DNA from: Panopea generosa
Lineage: Eukaryota; Mollusca; Bivalvia; Adapedonta; Hiatellidae
Assembly (NCBI GenBank): GCA_029582155.1
Contig: CM055905.1
Location: 5,520,062 to 5,584,061, forward strand
DNA: 64,000 nt
Reading direction: 5' to 3'
Shown here: positions 22,126 through 33,850 of the stretch, one piece after another
Layout: the number at the start of each line of letters is the position of its first letter
Position numbering within the stretch: the stretch's first letter is position 1
The notes under the pieces: generated by a model
What the model was told of the DNA's origin: nothing
Seen by the model: only the letters and a program-made list of their open reading frames with translations
Database searches by the model: none
Translations under genes and position numbers: made by a program

Positions 22126-25100
22126 TCAAACAATATATGAGAAATAAAAAAGTTTAAACCAATGTTCATGAAGTATAAATCGATCTATTAGTACACAAAG
22201 ATACAAAGTGTCTTCTTACTTTCATATATTGTACAGTTCGTCGATTGTTTTTGGACCAATAGAATGATATATCTTTTTACATTAAATGTGATTATGATTT
22301 AAGGAGATCAGGTGAAAGAAAATATGATAATAAGCACGTGTTGCACTGGTAGATTATTTAACCTATGATGAGGACAGAAAACACAATCTTGATGTGTTGA
22401 TAACACATTTAGGACAGTGATAAAGATAATAGTTACATATCATTTAACTGATTTGTATGGTATAAGAGTAGAAAAAAAAGTTATTTAAAAAAACTATAAG
22501 TCTCAGTGAAAAACATTCAGACATGAAAAACACTGAAAACATCATTCCCTTTCTTATTCCGTCAACAATATGGATACTATATAAAAGTGCACTTGTTATG
22601 TGTCAGTCGGTTTTACATTACTTTATTCATCTGCACTTGCTTAATTATGGGATAAAAGTTTGTGGATAGTTTACAAATAAAGAACATAATTGTCAATGGT
22701 CAATGGTCTTTTATTTATATACAAAAACATGTGGAAATGCAGTTAATGTGTTTTATTTGTCATGTAATCTGTAATAGTTTTCGTATTATTTGAGCAAAAA
22801 CCTTCTATAAAATATTACATAATTTGTTCTAATCTTATATAAGCTTACACGTATGTATATGTTTATGTATAATTTACCCACATTTGATGTAATACATATA
22901 CAGTAAAATATAAAGCATACGGCATGTATGCTATGCATAAAAAGATATTACCCGAAAAAAAACAACATTGTTTGAACTATGAAATAATAGGTTTTAAGAA
23001 ATAACGTAACCACTTTTAAATGATACGATAGAAAAATATAGAAAAAATATAAATTGATGAAGATTGTTTACGTAGACTTTTCAAATGTTGCGCGACACAA
23101 CTACTTGGTACTTGGAGATTGCTATCCCCGTGTGTTATACATTTATAGTATAAAGTTGATTTGATGGCTGACTGTGATTAAAGCTAAAATGGATTTGAAC
23201 ATTGGCTTGTGTCCCTTTAATAACACGAGTAATGCGATAAATGTATTAGTTTATCCGGCTTATCATGTATTGAACATCAGCCTTTTCTTTTTTCTATTAA
23301 TGATTTAGACTATTGTTTAGGGAATATGTTCAAGCCACTTATGGTTTGGATGATATGAACATGGACGTCATAAGACTAGTCAAAAGGAGTGATAAAGCAG
23401 TAACATGCTTCAAAAATAATACTTTGTTACACCTACAAAAAATAATTAATCGTAATGTAAAAATGTTTTCGGAAAACATTTAATTTATTGAAAAAGTCAA
23501 ATTTCTTTTGTGCAATGCGTATATTATTGAAAAAGTGAGTTATTTCCCTTTCTCAACAAAAATATCAGAAATTGACCTGCAAACTCAACAACCTTTCTCA
23601 TTCTATCAGTGGTATGTGCATAAAGACATGTTTGTGGTATTTTTATGTAAGAGATAACTGTTGCCCAAGTTTTGACCATATTGTTTGATCTTTTCTTTAC
23701 TGATTGACCTCTTACATTGTTAGAAACATACACATCACTCTCAAAAATAATATAATTTCAGTATACTTTGATATAAATCTTAGTAGCCGCTGTGTGACAA
23801 ACACTCAATATATCCAAGAACTTATATAGAGAAGGAAATATGTTATGAACCCTCGCGTTTTCACGCAGAATCTCGTTTTCAAATATCCTACCATTCATCT
23901 CAGATATACAAATCAACATTCTGTCTCTGTACAATCGCATTCTTTACAAAAGGAGACCATTCACAGCAAAGTGTGCTTACAATTGTTGAAGTATTTATGA
24001 TTACAAAATTTGTATACTGCAACTAAAAGTCAAGGGAGGTACTTGAAAGTTTACTTCAAACTGCAATATGTTAAATTCATTTTTTTTCAACCATTTTGAG
24101 TGTTTAAGCAGTATAAAACGCCTAAGGTTACATACACCTTACATTAATCAGTTGCCTCATCCTCATCTTATTTGTATAATATTTATAATGAAGGACATGT
24201 TTTGAATTGTACTATGTCTGAAGTAGGTGTGATATTTTTCTGAGCGTACGACTTTATATTTATATTGTCTCGACTGAGCTGATTAAATCAGAAACATATC
24301 CACAATCTTATATCGTAAATTGACCCAATCAGATAAGGGAAGTCCAACAAATGTTTTAGATTGACCTGCAGTAATAACTATTTAAATAGATATACCGAAA
24401 TTGCAAAACAAATTTAACATACAACAACATACTTGAACAGTAGATCTATTTGAGTACAATAAAATAAAAACAAAAACAACTCATTTAAAAAATACTATCT
24501 CGCAAGTGTGAGGCTTTTCTATTTTTCGGTTTCACTCGGTAATAATTTAAATTCAAAAACAAAATAGTAAATAATTGCTAATTGGAAATAATACAAAGAC
24601 GTGATATTAATTCTTTACTAATTACGATATGACGCGTGTAATGTTGCAAATCAATCATGTATCAATTTTTTAATCTAAGACAGTATTAAGAAAATAGGTT
24701 TGTTGAAACTATGACAAAAGAAACACAAAAATTAGATCTACTTTTGAGCCAAACAAAACCCCACTTTAACACAATAAATTTGAAAACACGAACAAAAATA
24801 GAGACTATTTCTCCAAAACTTCGAAAAAGAATACATTTACAAACTAATGGAAGGCAATTACTATATCAAATCAATCTCCTCTCCCTTTATTCTCTTTCCC
24901 TTTAAAATACACACAAAAAATACTGCCGATCCTTACTTTTTCCCCTCCCTTTATTCATCTTATACTTTACTTTATGTTCGATACAAAATAAATATGGTTT
25001 TCTTGTTGGTAAATTCACATTATAAAAATATCATTTACTTGTTGCTGCTTGATTTGCTTTTTCTCAATTGACTTAGTTGTTTATATAGTTCATCTGTAAC

Positions 25101-25282
25101 GTATACCAATAAGAATTTTACACATTATATGTATATGCATGCAACAACATGTCGTGTTATATTATTATGATTAAATACAAAACAGAACTTATTTGCAAGT
25201 AGTGTTTATGAACGGTAACAAAATTGATCGAATATTGGATAAGAAAAAGAACTATTGAGCAATTGAAACACGAATCATATCA
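22126..25282. other. AT-rich sequence; right border of copy A
   Basis: Similarity with copy B continues to about 23340 and is then lost. Two empty target sites lie here: TTGA at 22389-22392 (MITE in B) and TGTAATCTGTAA near 22763-22775 (LINE in B). Beyond 23340 I see only short chance reading frames. Confidence 0.6.
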
Positions 25283-26574
25283 GGGGTCGTATTCACCAAC
25301 AATTCTAAAAAATAATGAAGAATGAATTTTGAAAAACACACTTTGAGACCGTTTATTTTAGAACCATATAGGGACACATAATATATTATAGGATTAAATT
25401 AATTTTTAGTGGTTTTTATGCATGTGTAAAGAATGTCGAATCACGTACAAATCAAATAAAGTCCGAAGGATATATAATTCCAATCCTGATGATAATATTT
25501 AATTTGAGACTCCTCAAGTGAATGAAAAAACAAAACAAAAATAAGTATACGCTGCAAAGTAAACGCGTAAGAATACATCGCCTCTGACCTGGTTGACATC
25601 AAATTCTCTAGATCTTATATCCAGTAATATCGTAACGGCTATTGTTTCCATTATCAGATGAACTCTGTAACATTATTTGGTTTATTGTAAAATGACGAAA
25701 TATTTGCGGTTAAAATATTAAACACCCGTCTTTTATCTCTCGATTTAGACAAATAAAAAATCAATAATTCCTGGAAATACCCACACAGTGTAGACGCTGA
25801 CGTCATTGTTTAGTTTTTGTCTACACGCTTGTTTTTAGAAAATGTGTCAATATTTACGACGGTCATATAAATCCACGCTCATTCACGAAGAATCCGAATC
25901 TGGAACGTTTAAACGACTTTTACGTGCAAGGTTTGTGTATTTACTTTGTCTCACGATCGTCTGCTTCTGAATTTCAACTACGTGTACATGTTTTTATTTC
26001 ATTTTTCCTCTCGAATAAATTGGTCTGTGAAAATGTTTGTCAACGGCTAGCATTCACGTTCGGTAAACCAATGGTTCAATGGTTCAATGGTACACTATAC
26101 ATCTCAAATCTGAACATTTTACGACCTACTTCATTGTCTCTTATGGTCTGATTGTAAAGCCCGGTTAAATCGCTGAACCAAAGAAATATTTAAAACAATA
26201 AACCGAAGAAAACAGCTAGGATTTGATCTAACATTTGTTTTTGTTGTATATTATTATTAAAATAAGCGTGGAACCGTTGTGAACGTCATTTAAGTTCGTA
26301 TATTGTTAAACCGACCATCAAAATGTCGATGCTTCTTTGTTTACGCGAGAAACGTAAAATAGTCCGGCTCCAGGGTTATATAAAAAAATAAAAGTCTTTA
26401 AAAATTTAACGTTGTCCAATGAAAATGCTTTAATTACATATATGATAATGAGATTTGAATTATAGTCAAATAATTATTCTATCTGTCATTGTAAACTAGA
26501 AATCTAAGCTTGAAATTTGGATTTTCATGCTCAAATCTAAGAATATTCTCAAGGATGGTTGGTGAATACGATCC
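25283..26574. mobile_element. MITE with GGGGTCGTATTCACCAAC termini, interrupted
   Basis: The left end GGGGTCGTATTCACCAAC (25283) is matched by the inverted GGTTGGTGAATACGATCC ending at 26574. A compact relative of about 240 bp lies at 56567-56808. Relative to it, this copy has about 1050 extra bases between roughly 25385 and 26435, so another element seems inserted inside. The interior flanks (TAGGGACACATAAT on the left; TTATTCTATCTGTCATTGTA and AACTAGAAATCTAAG on the right) align with the compact copy. Confidence 0.65.
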
Positions 26575-26579
26575 AAGAT

Positions 26580-26822
26580 CAGCAGTCGGTTTCACTACAT
26601 ATCTCAAGCTGCGATTTTTCTCAACTAAAAATCTCAATTTCTCTCAATGATTTTTTAAACTCATTGCACATTGAATGGCCACACATAATTTAAGTCTTGA
26701 CAAATGTTTTCTCATTGGTATAGAATCAAAGCAAAATGACCAAATTGTAAATGCTGTTATAGCATTTCAAAAGTTTGAATTGAGGAAAATCTCAAGTTGA
26801 GATGTTTAGTGAAACTGGGACC
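26580..26822. mobile_element. Short inverted-repeat MITE, ~243 bp
   Basis: The left end (about 26580-26623) and right end (about 26779-26822) are inverted relative to each other over about 40 bp with some mismatches. The shared core is GTTTCACTA followed by ATCTCAA, and GATTTTxCTCAA inside. The interior is AT-rich without coding content. It abuts the end of the preceding MITE. Confidence 0.65.
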
Positions 26823-27044
26823 AGTTATTAAGTAGTGAAAAATATAAAAAAAAAGCGATTTCATGATAAAACAATTATGCAACAAAGTAATAACAATTGC
26901 GAGAGTATTAACATATGTGTAAAGCACAATGCCGATATACACTTGTGTGCATTCGCAATCATGCATACAGAACCTTTGTTATGTGAAATCATCTCAAGCA
27001 TGTGAACAGTTTAGAGTGTATATGGACTGCTTTCGAGTTCGCTT

Positions 27045-27175
27045 CTTTGATAGAACCAGTACCGAGTGTTGTTTTATGAGAGCCATCTGATCGAGTGGGG
27101 AATCGAACTCGCAACCTCTGGCGTGAACTGCCAAAACTATCCATTACAATACATTCCCGCCCCGCCCTTTATAGA
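27045..27175 (-). repeat. tRNA-derived SINE, family 4, reversed
   Basis: On the minus strand a head with box-A-like TGGATAGTTTTGGCAG and box-B-like GGTTGCGAGTTCGATTCCCC, followed by CTCGGTACTGGTTCTATC. A related reversed copy runs off the right edge of the window (63885-64000). Confidence 0.7.
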
Positions 27176-27554
27176 TTTTTGTTAAAAAGATCATCATAGT
27201 ATATACAAATTATAATTACATATGTAAAACAGCAAAATCATATACTATGTCACTCTTTGCAAGACTGAGAGGTATACTTTCTCTCATAAAATTATACCTA
27301 GTGAACATTAAATGTTTTCGTTTTATACAATGACAATAAAAAATGTACCAATTTTACACGAAATTAATTTACATTGCATACATACTTATAAATATATGAT
27401 GACTATTGATCCACAATCAATCGATTTTGAAAACTGCACCAGGATGCTTTTAAACATGCTTTTTACAATGATTTGCAGGCATTGTTGTTTTCGCTATTGA
27501 TCTATTGCATTAAAAAAAAATCCTATTAAAGTCAGCATCATTTTATATTGCGAA

Positions 27555-27810
27555 TTCGCTACAGATGGGCATGAAGCAATTGGACATGATGAAGACGCGA
27601 TGACGGCGAGACAGCATAATGGGTGATGGAGCGAAGTCACGATGGTGGTGGAGCGAAGTGACGATAACGTCATGCTGTCGTGGCATCGCTCCGTCACATT
27701 CGTGTTGTCTTCGTCATCATGCAATCGCTCCGTCACAACCATGCCTTCGCTCCTTTAGCATCATTCTGTCGTAGCATCGCGTTTTCGCTATCGTGTTGTC
27801 GTGGTGAAAC
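27555..27810. other. GC-richer patch with mirrored GGAGCGAAG / CTTCGCTCC motifs
   Basis: Two GGAGCGAAGT motifs (near 27630 and 27652) face inverted counterparts (ATCGCTCCGTCACA near 27686 and 27726, CTTCGCTCC near 27746). Many ATGATG/GACG-type steps surround them. The composition differs sharply from the AT-rich neighbourhood. It could form hairpins. I do not recognise a gene or known element; a minus-strand reading frame here is low-complexity. Confidence 0.5.
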
Positions 27811-28575
27811 TCAATACAGATTAAAACTGCTTTGCATCATACACATGGGTGAAAAGTAACACAATCGATATTAAACAAAAGTATACATGATTTACAAAGG
27901 TAAAATGAACGTTTTTGTAACACCATAAAATATGTTTTACTATCAAATATGTATTTGAAAACGCTGTTATTAATGATGACCATAAGTATAGGTTAAATGT
28001 TATATGGAATTTTATCTAACTTCAAACAGGCTATTCATTCTTTTATTACATATTTAAATCTATAAAATTAAGCCACATATAAGAAACGAACAATGACTGA
28101 CGGACACAAACACAAGAATGTGCGCGTTAGCACTGTTTGTTTGATACATGTAACATATGTTACACGCGCTCTGCTTTTCATTGGATTTAAGGTTTAACGG
28201 GGCATGTTCATAAACATTTTATTCAAAAAAAGCCTGAGCGATTTCATTGGCTGTGAAAGTAGGACAACATCTGATTATTTTTCTCAGGGCATTATAAAAC
28301 TATCACTTTAAAATTATATATTACGTTTGTTGCGTTATATTATTTCTAGTCCAATTTTAAATTGGAAACATTATCTCTCACTGTTTACTTCATACTCATT
28401 TTACCTGCAGATTGATATAGTTTGTTTAAAAATCCCGATATAATTTGGAAGAGGTGTTCACACAGAAGTATGAATATGTCAACGCTCGCGCCATATCACG
28501 TGAGGTGTCTGAAAGACTTGCGCGGAGGTCAACACTCTCTGTGTTTATATTAAACAGTGTTCCGCTGAAACCAAT
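27811..28575. other. 3' flank of the damaged paralog, no gene seen
   Basis: AT-rich, short chance frames only. It should contain the 3' untranslated region of the minus-strand gene ending at 28576, but no clear polyadenylation signal stood out. Confidence 0.4.
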
Positions 28576-29503
28576 CTAAATCCATGTTATAATCAACAAC
28601 AGCAAAAACGCCGTTAGTAAGGAAATGACCACGATTGATACCATGAAAAAACAGTCTGTGCGTGATAGTTTTTGTGTCCGTTTATCTTTGATTCTTTTTA
28701 ATTTGAGCAGTTCTCTCTCAAGATTATTTCGTTCTGGTATTTCTGCAGTACGGCTCCTCAAATAAGCAATCTCTCTGGAGAAGTTAGTCACATCAGTCGT
28801 CACCATGGCAGTTAGTGAAGCCACGTCCTGTTTCAAAAGGACTAGTAATTCCTTTTCTTGATTGACATGATTTACCAAGAGTTCCCTTTTTTCTGTCATT
28901 CTTTGCAATTCATTTCGTTGTTGTTCTTCCTTTTCTGCGAGCTCTTCAGCACAGCTCTTTATATAAGTTAAGTCTCCGTTAACATTGGTTCTCCATGATG
29001 CAACATCCTGTTTCAGCAGCACTATCGAATCTTTTTCTAGATTAAAATAATCTTCCAAGATTTTCCTTTTCTTTATCATTCTTTGTAATTCATTTTGATG
29101 TCGTTTTTCCCGTTTTTTTTTGTTCTGACGTGACCCGAATGATTTTACTGATAGTAACATTGACTGTTGGTTTTGGTAATGTCCCTATTGATTCTACCCG
29201 TTTTTTGAAATCGGCTGTTGTTTTTTTTTTTTTCATGTCTATAAATGTTTTTATATGATCTATTATAATTTTCAGCTTTCCATTTTCATTTTTCAATTCA
29301 TCGTTTTCTTGGTAAACCTTATCAACATCAATATCTCCAGCGCTAGCCCTCAATTCTTCTGTTTGTTGACTTTGTGTTTCTAGACCAGATATGTCGGCAC
29401 CTTCTTCTTTCCCTATCTGGATACGTTGATTGATCGCGTCGGTTTGGTTTGACAGTGATTCACACACTATCTCAAATGATATTTCTATATCTGCGCCTTT
29501 TAA
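28576..29503 (-). pseudogene. Coiled-coil/TM last exon, damaged paralog of the HEPN-coiled-coil gene
   Basis: Minus-strand exon with acceptor TTCATTCCAG|TTAAAAGG at 29503, the same phase as the paralogous exon at 51051. It aligns from the first residues (DIEISFEIV, AINQRIQIGKEEGADISG, GDIDVDKVYQEN against DIDALKVVKEN). A frameshift falls in an A9 run (about 29112-29120): the first frame ends at 29090 and the second is open from 29160 to the stop at 28576. The second part holds two 60-residue coiled-coil units (NELQRM…LLKQDVAS) and ends in a hydrophobic tail starting CFFMVSIVVISLL. The main gene has five such units. One base in a homopolymer could be a sequencing error, but the loss of the HEPN core upstream argues for a pseudogene. 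Confidence 0.75.
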
Positions 29504-29990
29504 CTGGAATGAATAAAAGGAAGCAATGAAAAAAGTGTAACTTGTATTTAATATTTGGTAATCATCGGTAGATAGCTAATGACTATAAAAATATATAAAC
29601 AATTTTAATATGTTTAGGAATAAAAGGATATTAGTCAGACTATGCATAAGATTTTCTGTTGCCATCGCAATTGTGCAGAACGGAAGGGACGTTAAACCAA
29701 TGACGCTGATTAGAGATTGGAAAATACAAAATGATGACAATGATTATGACGTGGTGCTTTTAGGCCCCTAACAAGAATTTGCTAGCGACATGTCATTCCT
29801 CGTTCAACTGTTCTTGCTTTTGGAATTTTGCTGTCACTTACACCGATTTTTCAAATATGCATGGGAGTTTTAATGCATATGTTTGTTTACTATTCAAAGT
29901 TAGAAATATTGGGAGGGAACAGTCTCAATCTCGATTCAACATGGAAATTATGTAAATGATAAGGTAAGTGCATTCTATCATTTTAACCTT

Positions 29991-30202
29991 TTAAGCTAAA
30001 AAACTCCGAATAATCTGATACCAGGTCTGTTGCTCAAGTTGATGTCCAAAAAAAATTCCAGAGTCATAAAAAGTTTCAAATCGACTTCGTATCGAGAATT
30101 CAAGGGCTTCCTTAGTTTCAACCAAGCTTAACGAGCACTTTATCCAGTTTTTAAATACAGGTTTTTGAAGTCGATCAAACAGTTTTGAACATGTACATGT
30201 AC
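29991..30202 (-). pseudogene. Truncated N-terminal exon of the damaged HEPN-coiled-coil paralog
   Basis: Acceptor TATTTACAG|GT at 30202 in the same phase as the exon at 60699. The first 50 codons match the main gene (FKNWIKCSLSLVETKEAL, SIRSRFETFYDSG). The match is lost after the equivalent of residue ~58 and the frame ends in TAA at about 29991. No sequence equivalent to the Cys/His cluster, the WEIAKVFMP segment or the R-N-x3-H exon was found before the coiled-coil exon 490 bp downstream. A deletion of about half the exon plus the whole next exon is the simplest reading. Confidence 0.75.
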
Positions 30203-30576
30203 CTGTAAATATTTTTAATTTCATTTAAATATAAAATCATATATTACATCACTTGACGTTATCAAATACTATTCCTCTAGAAATCGTATTGCAACACATT
30301 GGGTGTTGTTAGCGCATGCTCAGTGCGCCCTTATTGCCGAAGAAAAACAAGTATGTATATAACATATAATGAAAAGGGACGTTTCAGGTGAGTCATGTGA
30401 CTCAGTTAACTAGAAGGGTTCCAAATGCCGAGGTGACTGTCGTCAGCCTGTGTGTGCACAAATATATATTATAATTAGGATTCTGTTTCTAGTTCATCAT
30501 TCCTACTTAACATGTAAATTGTCACTGATTTTACGAATTCTATATCATTTATTATTTATTTATTCATTTAAAACCA

Positions 30577-30850
30577 GGCCCGATTAGCTCAGTCGTTAGC
30601 GCGTCTGACCATTAATCCAGGGGTCGTGAGTTCGAATCCACGAAGGCAACAGTCTCCTAGATGATTGATATACGACATTTTGTCTCATCATCATTCGTCT
30701 TTTACCGCTGATTCAAGTGGAAAAGTCATCAGTTAATTGCGGAGATGGGATGTGCTCAAATTCTGGTTAACCTTTCAGGTGGATAGGTTAACTGATCGTC
30801 TATAAGCCATTGATGGCATACAACTGACGCTAAACATTCAATCAATCATT
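30577..30850 (+). repeat. tRNA-derived SINE, family 1 (well-preserved head)
   Basis: The tRNA-like head GATTAGCTCAGTCGTTAGCG with box-B GGGTCGTGAGTTCGAATCC is followed by the family body (GCTGATTCAAGTGGAAAAGT, GCGGAGATGGGATGTGCTC, GGTTAACCTTTCAG) and the tail CATTCAATCAATCATT. The acceptor stem does not pair well and the body follows without a terminator, so it is a SINE rather than a tRNA gene. It lies between exons 1 and 2 of the damaged paralog. Confidence 0.8.
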
Positions 30851-31030
30851 ATTACAGATGTAGACATAAGTGATAATTATATGCTCTATATTCATTTTAA
30901 ATTAAGTTTATCTTTTAAGCGTTTATAGCGATTTCCCCCTTCGTTTATATATAAAGCATTTATAGCAATGTTTTCTCGGCATGTTGCCTTTTAAAAAGAT
31001 ATGTATATGAATCTTACCGTTCAAAGTTAC

Positions 31031-31067
31031 CCACAGACTTATCCAGTCCACACAATTCCGCCGTCAT
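31031..31067 (-). pseudogene. Candidate first coding exon of the damaged paralog
   Basis: Minus-strand ATG at 31067 (ATGACGGCGGAATTG) leading to a GTGG|GTAACT donor at 31031/31030, which gives 37 nt, i.e. 12 codons plus one base. This is the same phase as exon 1 of the main gene, so it would splice in frame to the acceptor at 30202. A stronger-looking donor ACG|GTAAGA 13 bases later would not keep the frame. Sequence similarity with exon 1 of the main gene is too short to judge. Confidence 0.35.
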
Positions 31068-31189
31068 CTCACAAACAAGCAAATCGTGCTAAATACTTAA
31101 TAATTAACGTCCGGGATAAGGTGATATATTGATATCTATATAGTCTACTGACATTGGACCTTGTTACTAACATGTATCGTATTAAAACC

Positions 31190-31742
31190 TTAAAGGGAAA
31201 CGCGGCGAGTTTTGATACATTCCATTTAAATGGAATATATCAGGATTTCTTTATAATATTAAAATTGGCTAAATACATATCATGCCTATATGTACACACT
31301 GACTCTGTATTGCTAAACGTATATCTGTTATGATATATTGAAATGGAATTTCCTAACCTGGGCTACGTGCCCAAGTCAGGTTAAAATAGATTACTCGCGT
31401 AAAACTGAAACATATTTGATGACGTATTAAAAGAGTCACGTGATTTAATTTTAATTTCAATTTGATCCATCACACAGGTTTCTACTTAGTAAACATTATT
31501 TTTTCTAAAAAAGAGTCATAATGACGATTCAAAGGTCACCAAGCAGTATCTAATTGCTGTCTATTTTTAGACTTGGGTTTTCGTTTCAATCTTAATACCA
31601 ATTTACATATTGAGTTCACAATATTTGCTGGATTTGACATACCAAACCATTCGGATTTTATTTATTTATGATAATCCATTTTAAAAATGTTCTTTTAAGA
31701 CATTTAAAACGGTTTTTTTTGGGTCTGATATACTCCCTTTAA
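31190..31742 (+). mobile_element. TTAA-type MITE, Kolobok/T2-like ends
   Basis: TTAA (31190-31193) | AGGGAA … CTGATATACTCCCT | TTAA (31739-31742). The body matches 43469-44013 (GGGCTACGTGCCCAAG box, AGTCACGTGATTT, GATCCATCACACAGGTT, AAGAGTCATAATGACGA). The left end has about 40 extra bases before the ATATCAGGATTT motif. No coding sequence. Confidence 0.75.
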
Positions 31743-31988
31743 TGCGTTATCTGAACATTATATATCTATGTTATGCAAATATGAAATTAGAATATCCCAA
31801 AATGCGTGCAGACTCCTACTTTCGTTTCTGTTTTGAAAAGAAGCATACATTTTGTATGTAAATGGTTGAGTGCCATTGTATTTGCCATATTCATATATGA
31901 CCAACAAAAAGTGTAATACATGTACCTATTGAATATATCAGACTTACAACAAAAAAAAACAAAGGGAAATATCTTTGTTTTTGTTTTT

Positions 31989-32450
31989 TCAAAACAGAAT
32001 GATTTGTTTCACAAGTTCTTCCATTTGTGACCGTTGGTAAATTATGTCTTCGTTCATTTCATTCAAAGACATTTTTTCCCTGTCCATGAATAAACGCATC
32101 ACATTTTTGCACTGTTTAGATTTTGTTTCTAGTAAAGTCACAGTTGATTTGGTTTTGTTCAATGTCTCTATGTGATCTTTGGCGCATAGATCGACGAACT
32201 CGTTACATTCCTCCACTTTCCTCCGAAGTTCTTGTACCTGTCTTCCAATGTCCTGTGTTGTTTTTATATACATGTATGTGATTTTATTTTCACGGCGAGA
32301 TTGTTTGTAAGATTCAATCCTTATTTCGTCCTTTTCACACAAATCAAGCTGACGGTTAATTTCTTCCAGAGTTGTCGAATTGGTGTCTCATTCGGGCCAA
32401 TTTTTGCATTTTTTTGCTTCCGTTATTTCGACTTTGTCGTTGTTAAGTAA
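31989..32450 (-). pseudogene. Third coiled-coil last exon (gene fragment)
   Basis: Acceptor ACGACAG|TTACTTAAC at 32450. The frame starts LLNNDKVEITEAKK, which resembles the start of the other two last exons (LKGADIEI, FKDAEIEI). It has an in-frame TGA at 32388-32390 and then runs 117 codons to the stop at 31989 (LRRKVEECNEFVDLC, LLETKSKQCKNVMRLF). The heptad-like, Lys/Glu-rich composition predicts a coiled coil. No membrane segment is present and no upstream exon was found; the sequence beyond 32600 is minisatellite. It lies just upstream of the damaged paralog, as a tandem neighbour would. Kinship is inferred from position, phase and weak similarity. Confidence 0.5.
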
Positions 32451-32589
32451 CTGTCGTTTACACGCAATTGTTTTGTAAAACATTTTAAGCATTTTTTATG
32501 GTAGTAGTAGCATTACCTTTTTTGTGTCCTTCGGTTATATAAAAGGCAAAAGGTAGAGGCGCAATAAATGATATACATTCAACAGAAAT

Positions 32590-33850
32590 TAAATTAAATT
32601 CTACTAATTAACTTACATAGACTAAGAACTTATGGTAGCTTATATTCAATAACGTTTATATACTAAGGACTTATGGTAGATTTATAGTATACTAATAAAT
32701 GTACATATATTAAGGACTTATGGTAGATTACTAGTATACTAATAAATGTACATAGAATAAAGACTTAGGGTAGCTTATACTCAATAACGTATATATAATA
32801 AGGACTTATGGTAGATTACTAGTATACTAATAAATGCACATAGACTTAGGACTTATGGTAGACTACTAGTACACTAATTTATGTACATAGAATAATGACT
32901 TATGGAAGCTTATACTCAATAACGTATATATACTATGGACTGATGGTAGATTACCAGTATACTATTTAATGTACATAAACTAAGGACTTATGGCAGATTA
33001 CCAGTATACTATTTAATGTATATAGAATAAGGACTTATGGTAGCTTATACTCAATAACTTATATATACTATGGAGTTATGGTAGATTACCAGTATACTAT
33101 TTAATTTTCATAAACTAAGGACTTATGGTAGTTTATACTCAATAACGTATATATATACTAACGTATATATACTATGGACTTATGGTAGATAACTAGTACA
33201 CAAATTAATGTACATAGACTAAGGACTTATAGTAGCTTATACTCAATAACGTTTATATACTAAGGACTTATGGAAGATTAATAGTATACTAATAAATGTA
33301 CATAGATTAAGGACTTATGGTAGATTACTAGTATACTAATTAATGTACATAGAAAAAGGACTTATGGTAGCTTATACACAATAAAATATATACTATGGAC
33401 TTATGGTAGATTTCTAGTATACTAATAAATGTACATAGATTAAGGACTTATGGTAGATTACTAGTATACTAATTAATGTACATAGAATAAGGACTTATGG
33501 TAGCTTATACACAATAAAATATATACTATGGACTTATGGTAGATTACTAGTATACTAATTAATGTACATAGATGAAGGACTTATGGTAGATTACTAGTAT
33601 ACTAATTAATGTACATAGAATAATGACTTATAGTAGCTTATACTCAATAACATATATATACTTTGGACTTATGGTAGATTACTAGTATACTAATTAACGT
33701 ATATATATATTAAGGACTTTGGTAGATTACTAGTATACTAATTAATGTACATAGAATAATGACTTATAGTAGCTTATACTCAATAACGTATATATATACT
33801 TTGGACTTATGGTAGATTACAAGTATATTAATTAATGTACATAGAAGTTA
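32590..33850 (+). repeat. Composite minisatellite, alternating ~47- and ~41-bp units
   Basis: Two unit types share GGACTTATGGTAG. One continues ATTACTAGTATACTAATTAA and ACATAGA (about 47 bp); the other continues CTTATACTCAATAACGTATA (about 41 bp). They alternate irregularly through about 1.25 kb. It is extremely AT-rich with many TA steps. Confidence 0.9.

Larger units (their letters stand above)
14440..23340. repeat. Segmental duplication, copy A
   Basis: Collinear with 36520-45700 (copy B) over many separated anchor stretches. Examples are 14600-14880 with 37140-37400, 19690-19800 with 40720-40830, 20460-20880 with 41925-42340, 22140-22260 with 43220-43320 and 23050-23330 with 45420-45690. 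Copies differ by insertions (34-bp array, SINEs, MITEs, a LINE) and by many substitutions. Start offset is about 22.1 kb and end offset about 22.4 kb. The nearby paralogous gene exons (28.6-30.2 and 49.6-60.7 kb) extend the duplication unit. Confidence 0.85.

Noticed and set aside
23524..23940. Two minus-strand frames of 60-69 residues
   Set aside because: No recognisable motif and the region is not conserved in copy B.
27494..27742. 82-residue minus-strand frame
   Set aside because: Low-complexity translation of the mirrored-motif patch.
30577..30650. tRNA gene
   Set aside because: A and B boxes are good but the acceptor stem pairs poorly and a SINE body shared with 61862-62135 follows directly.
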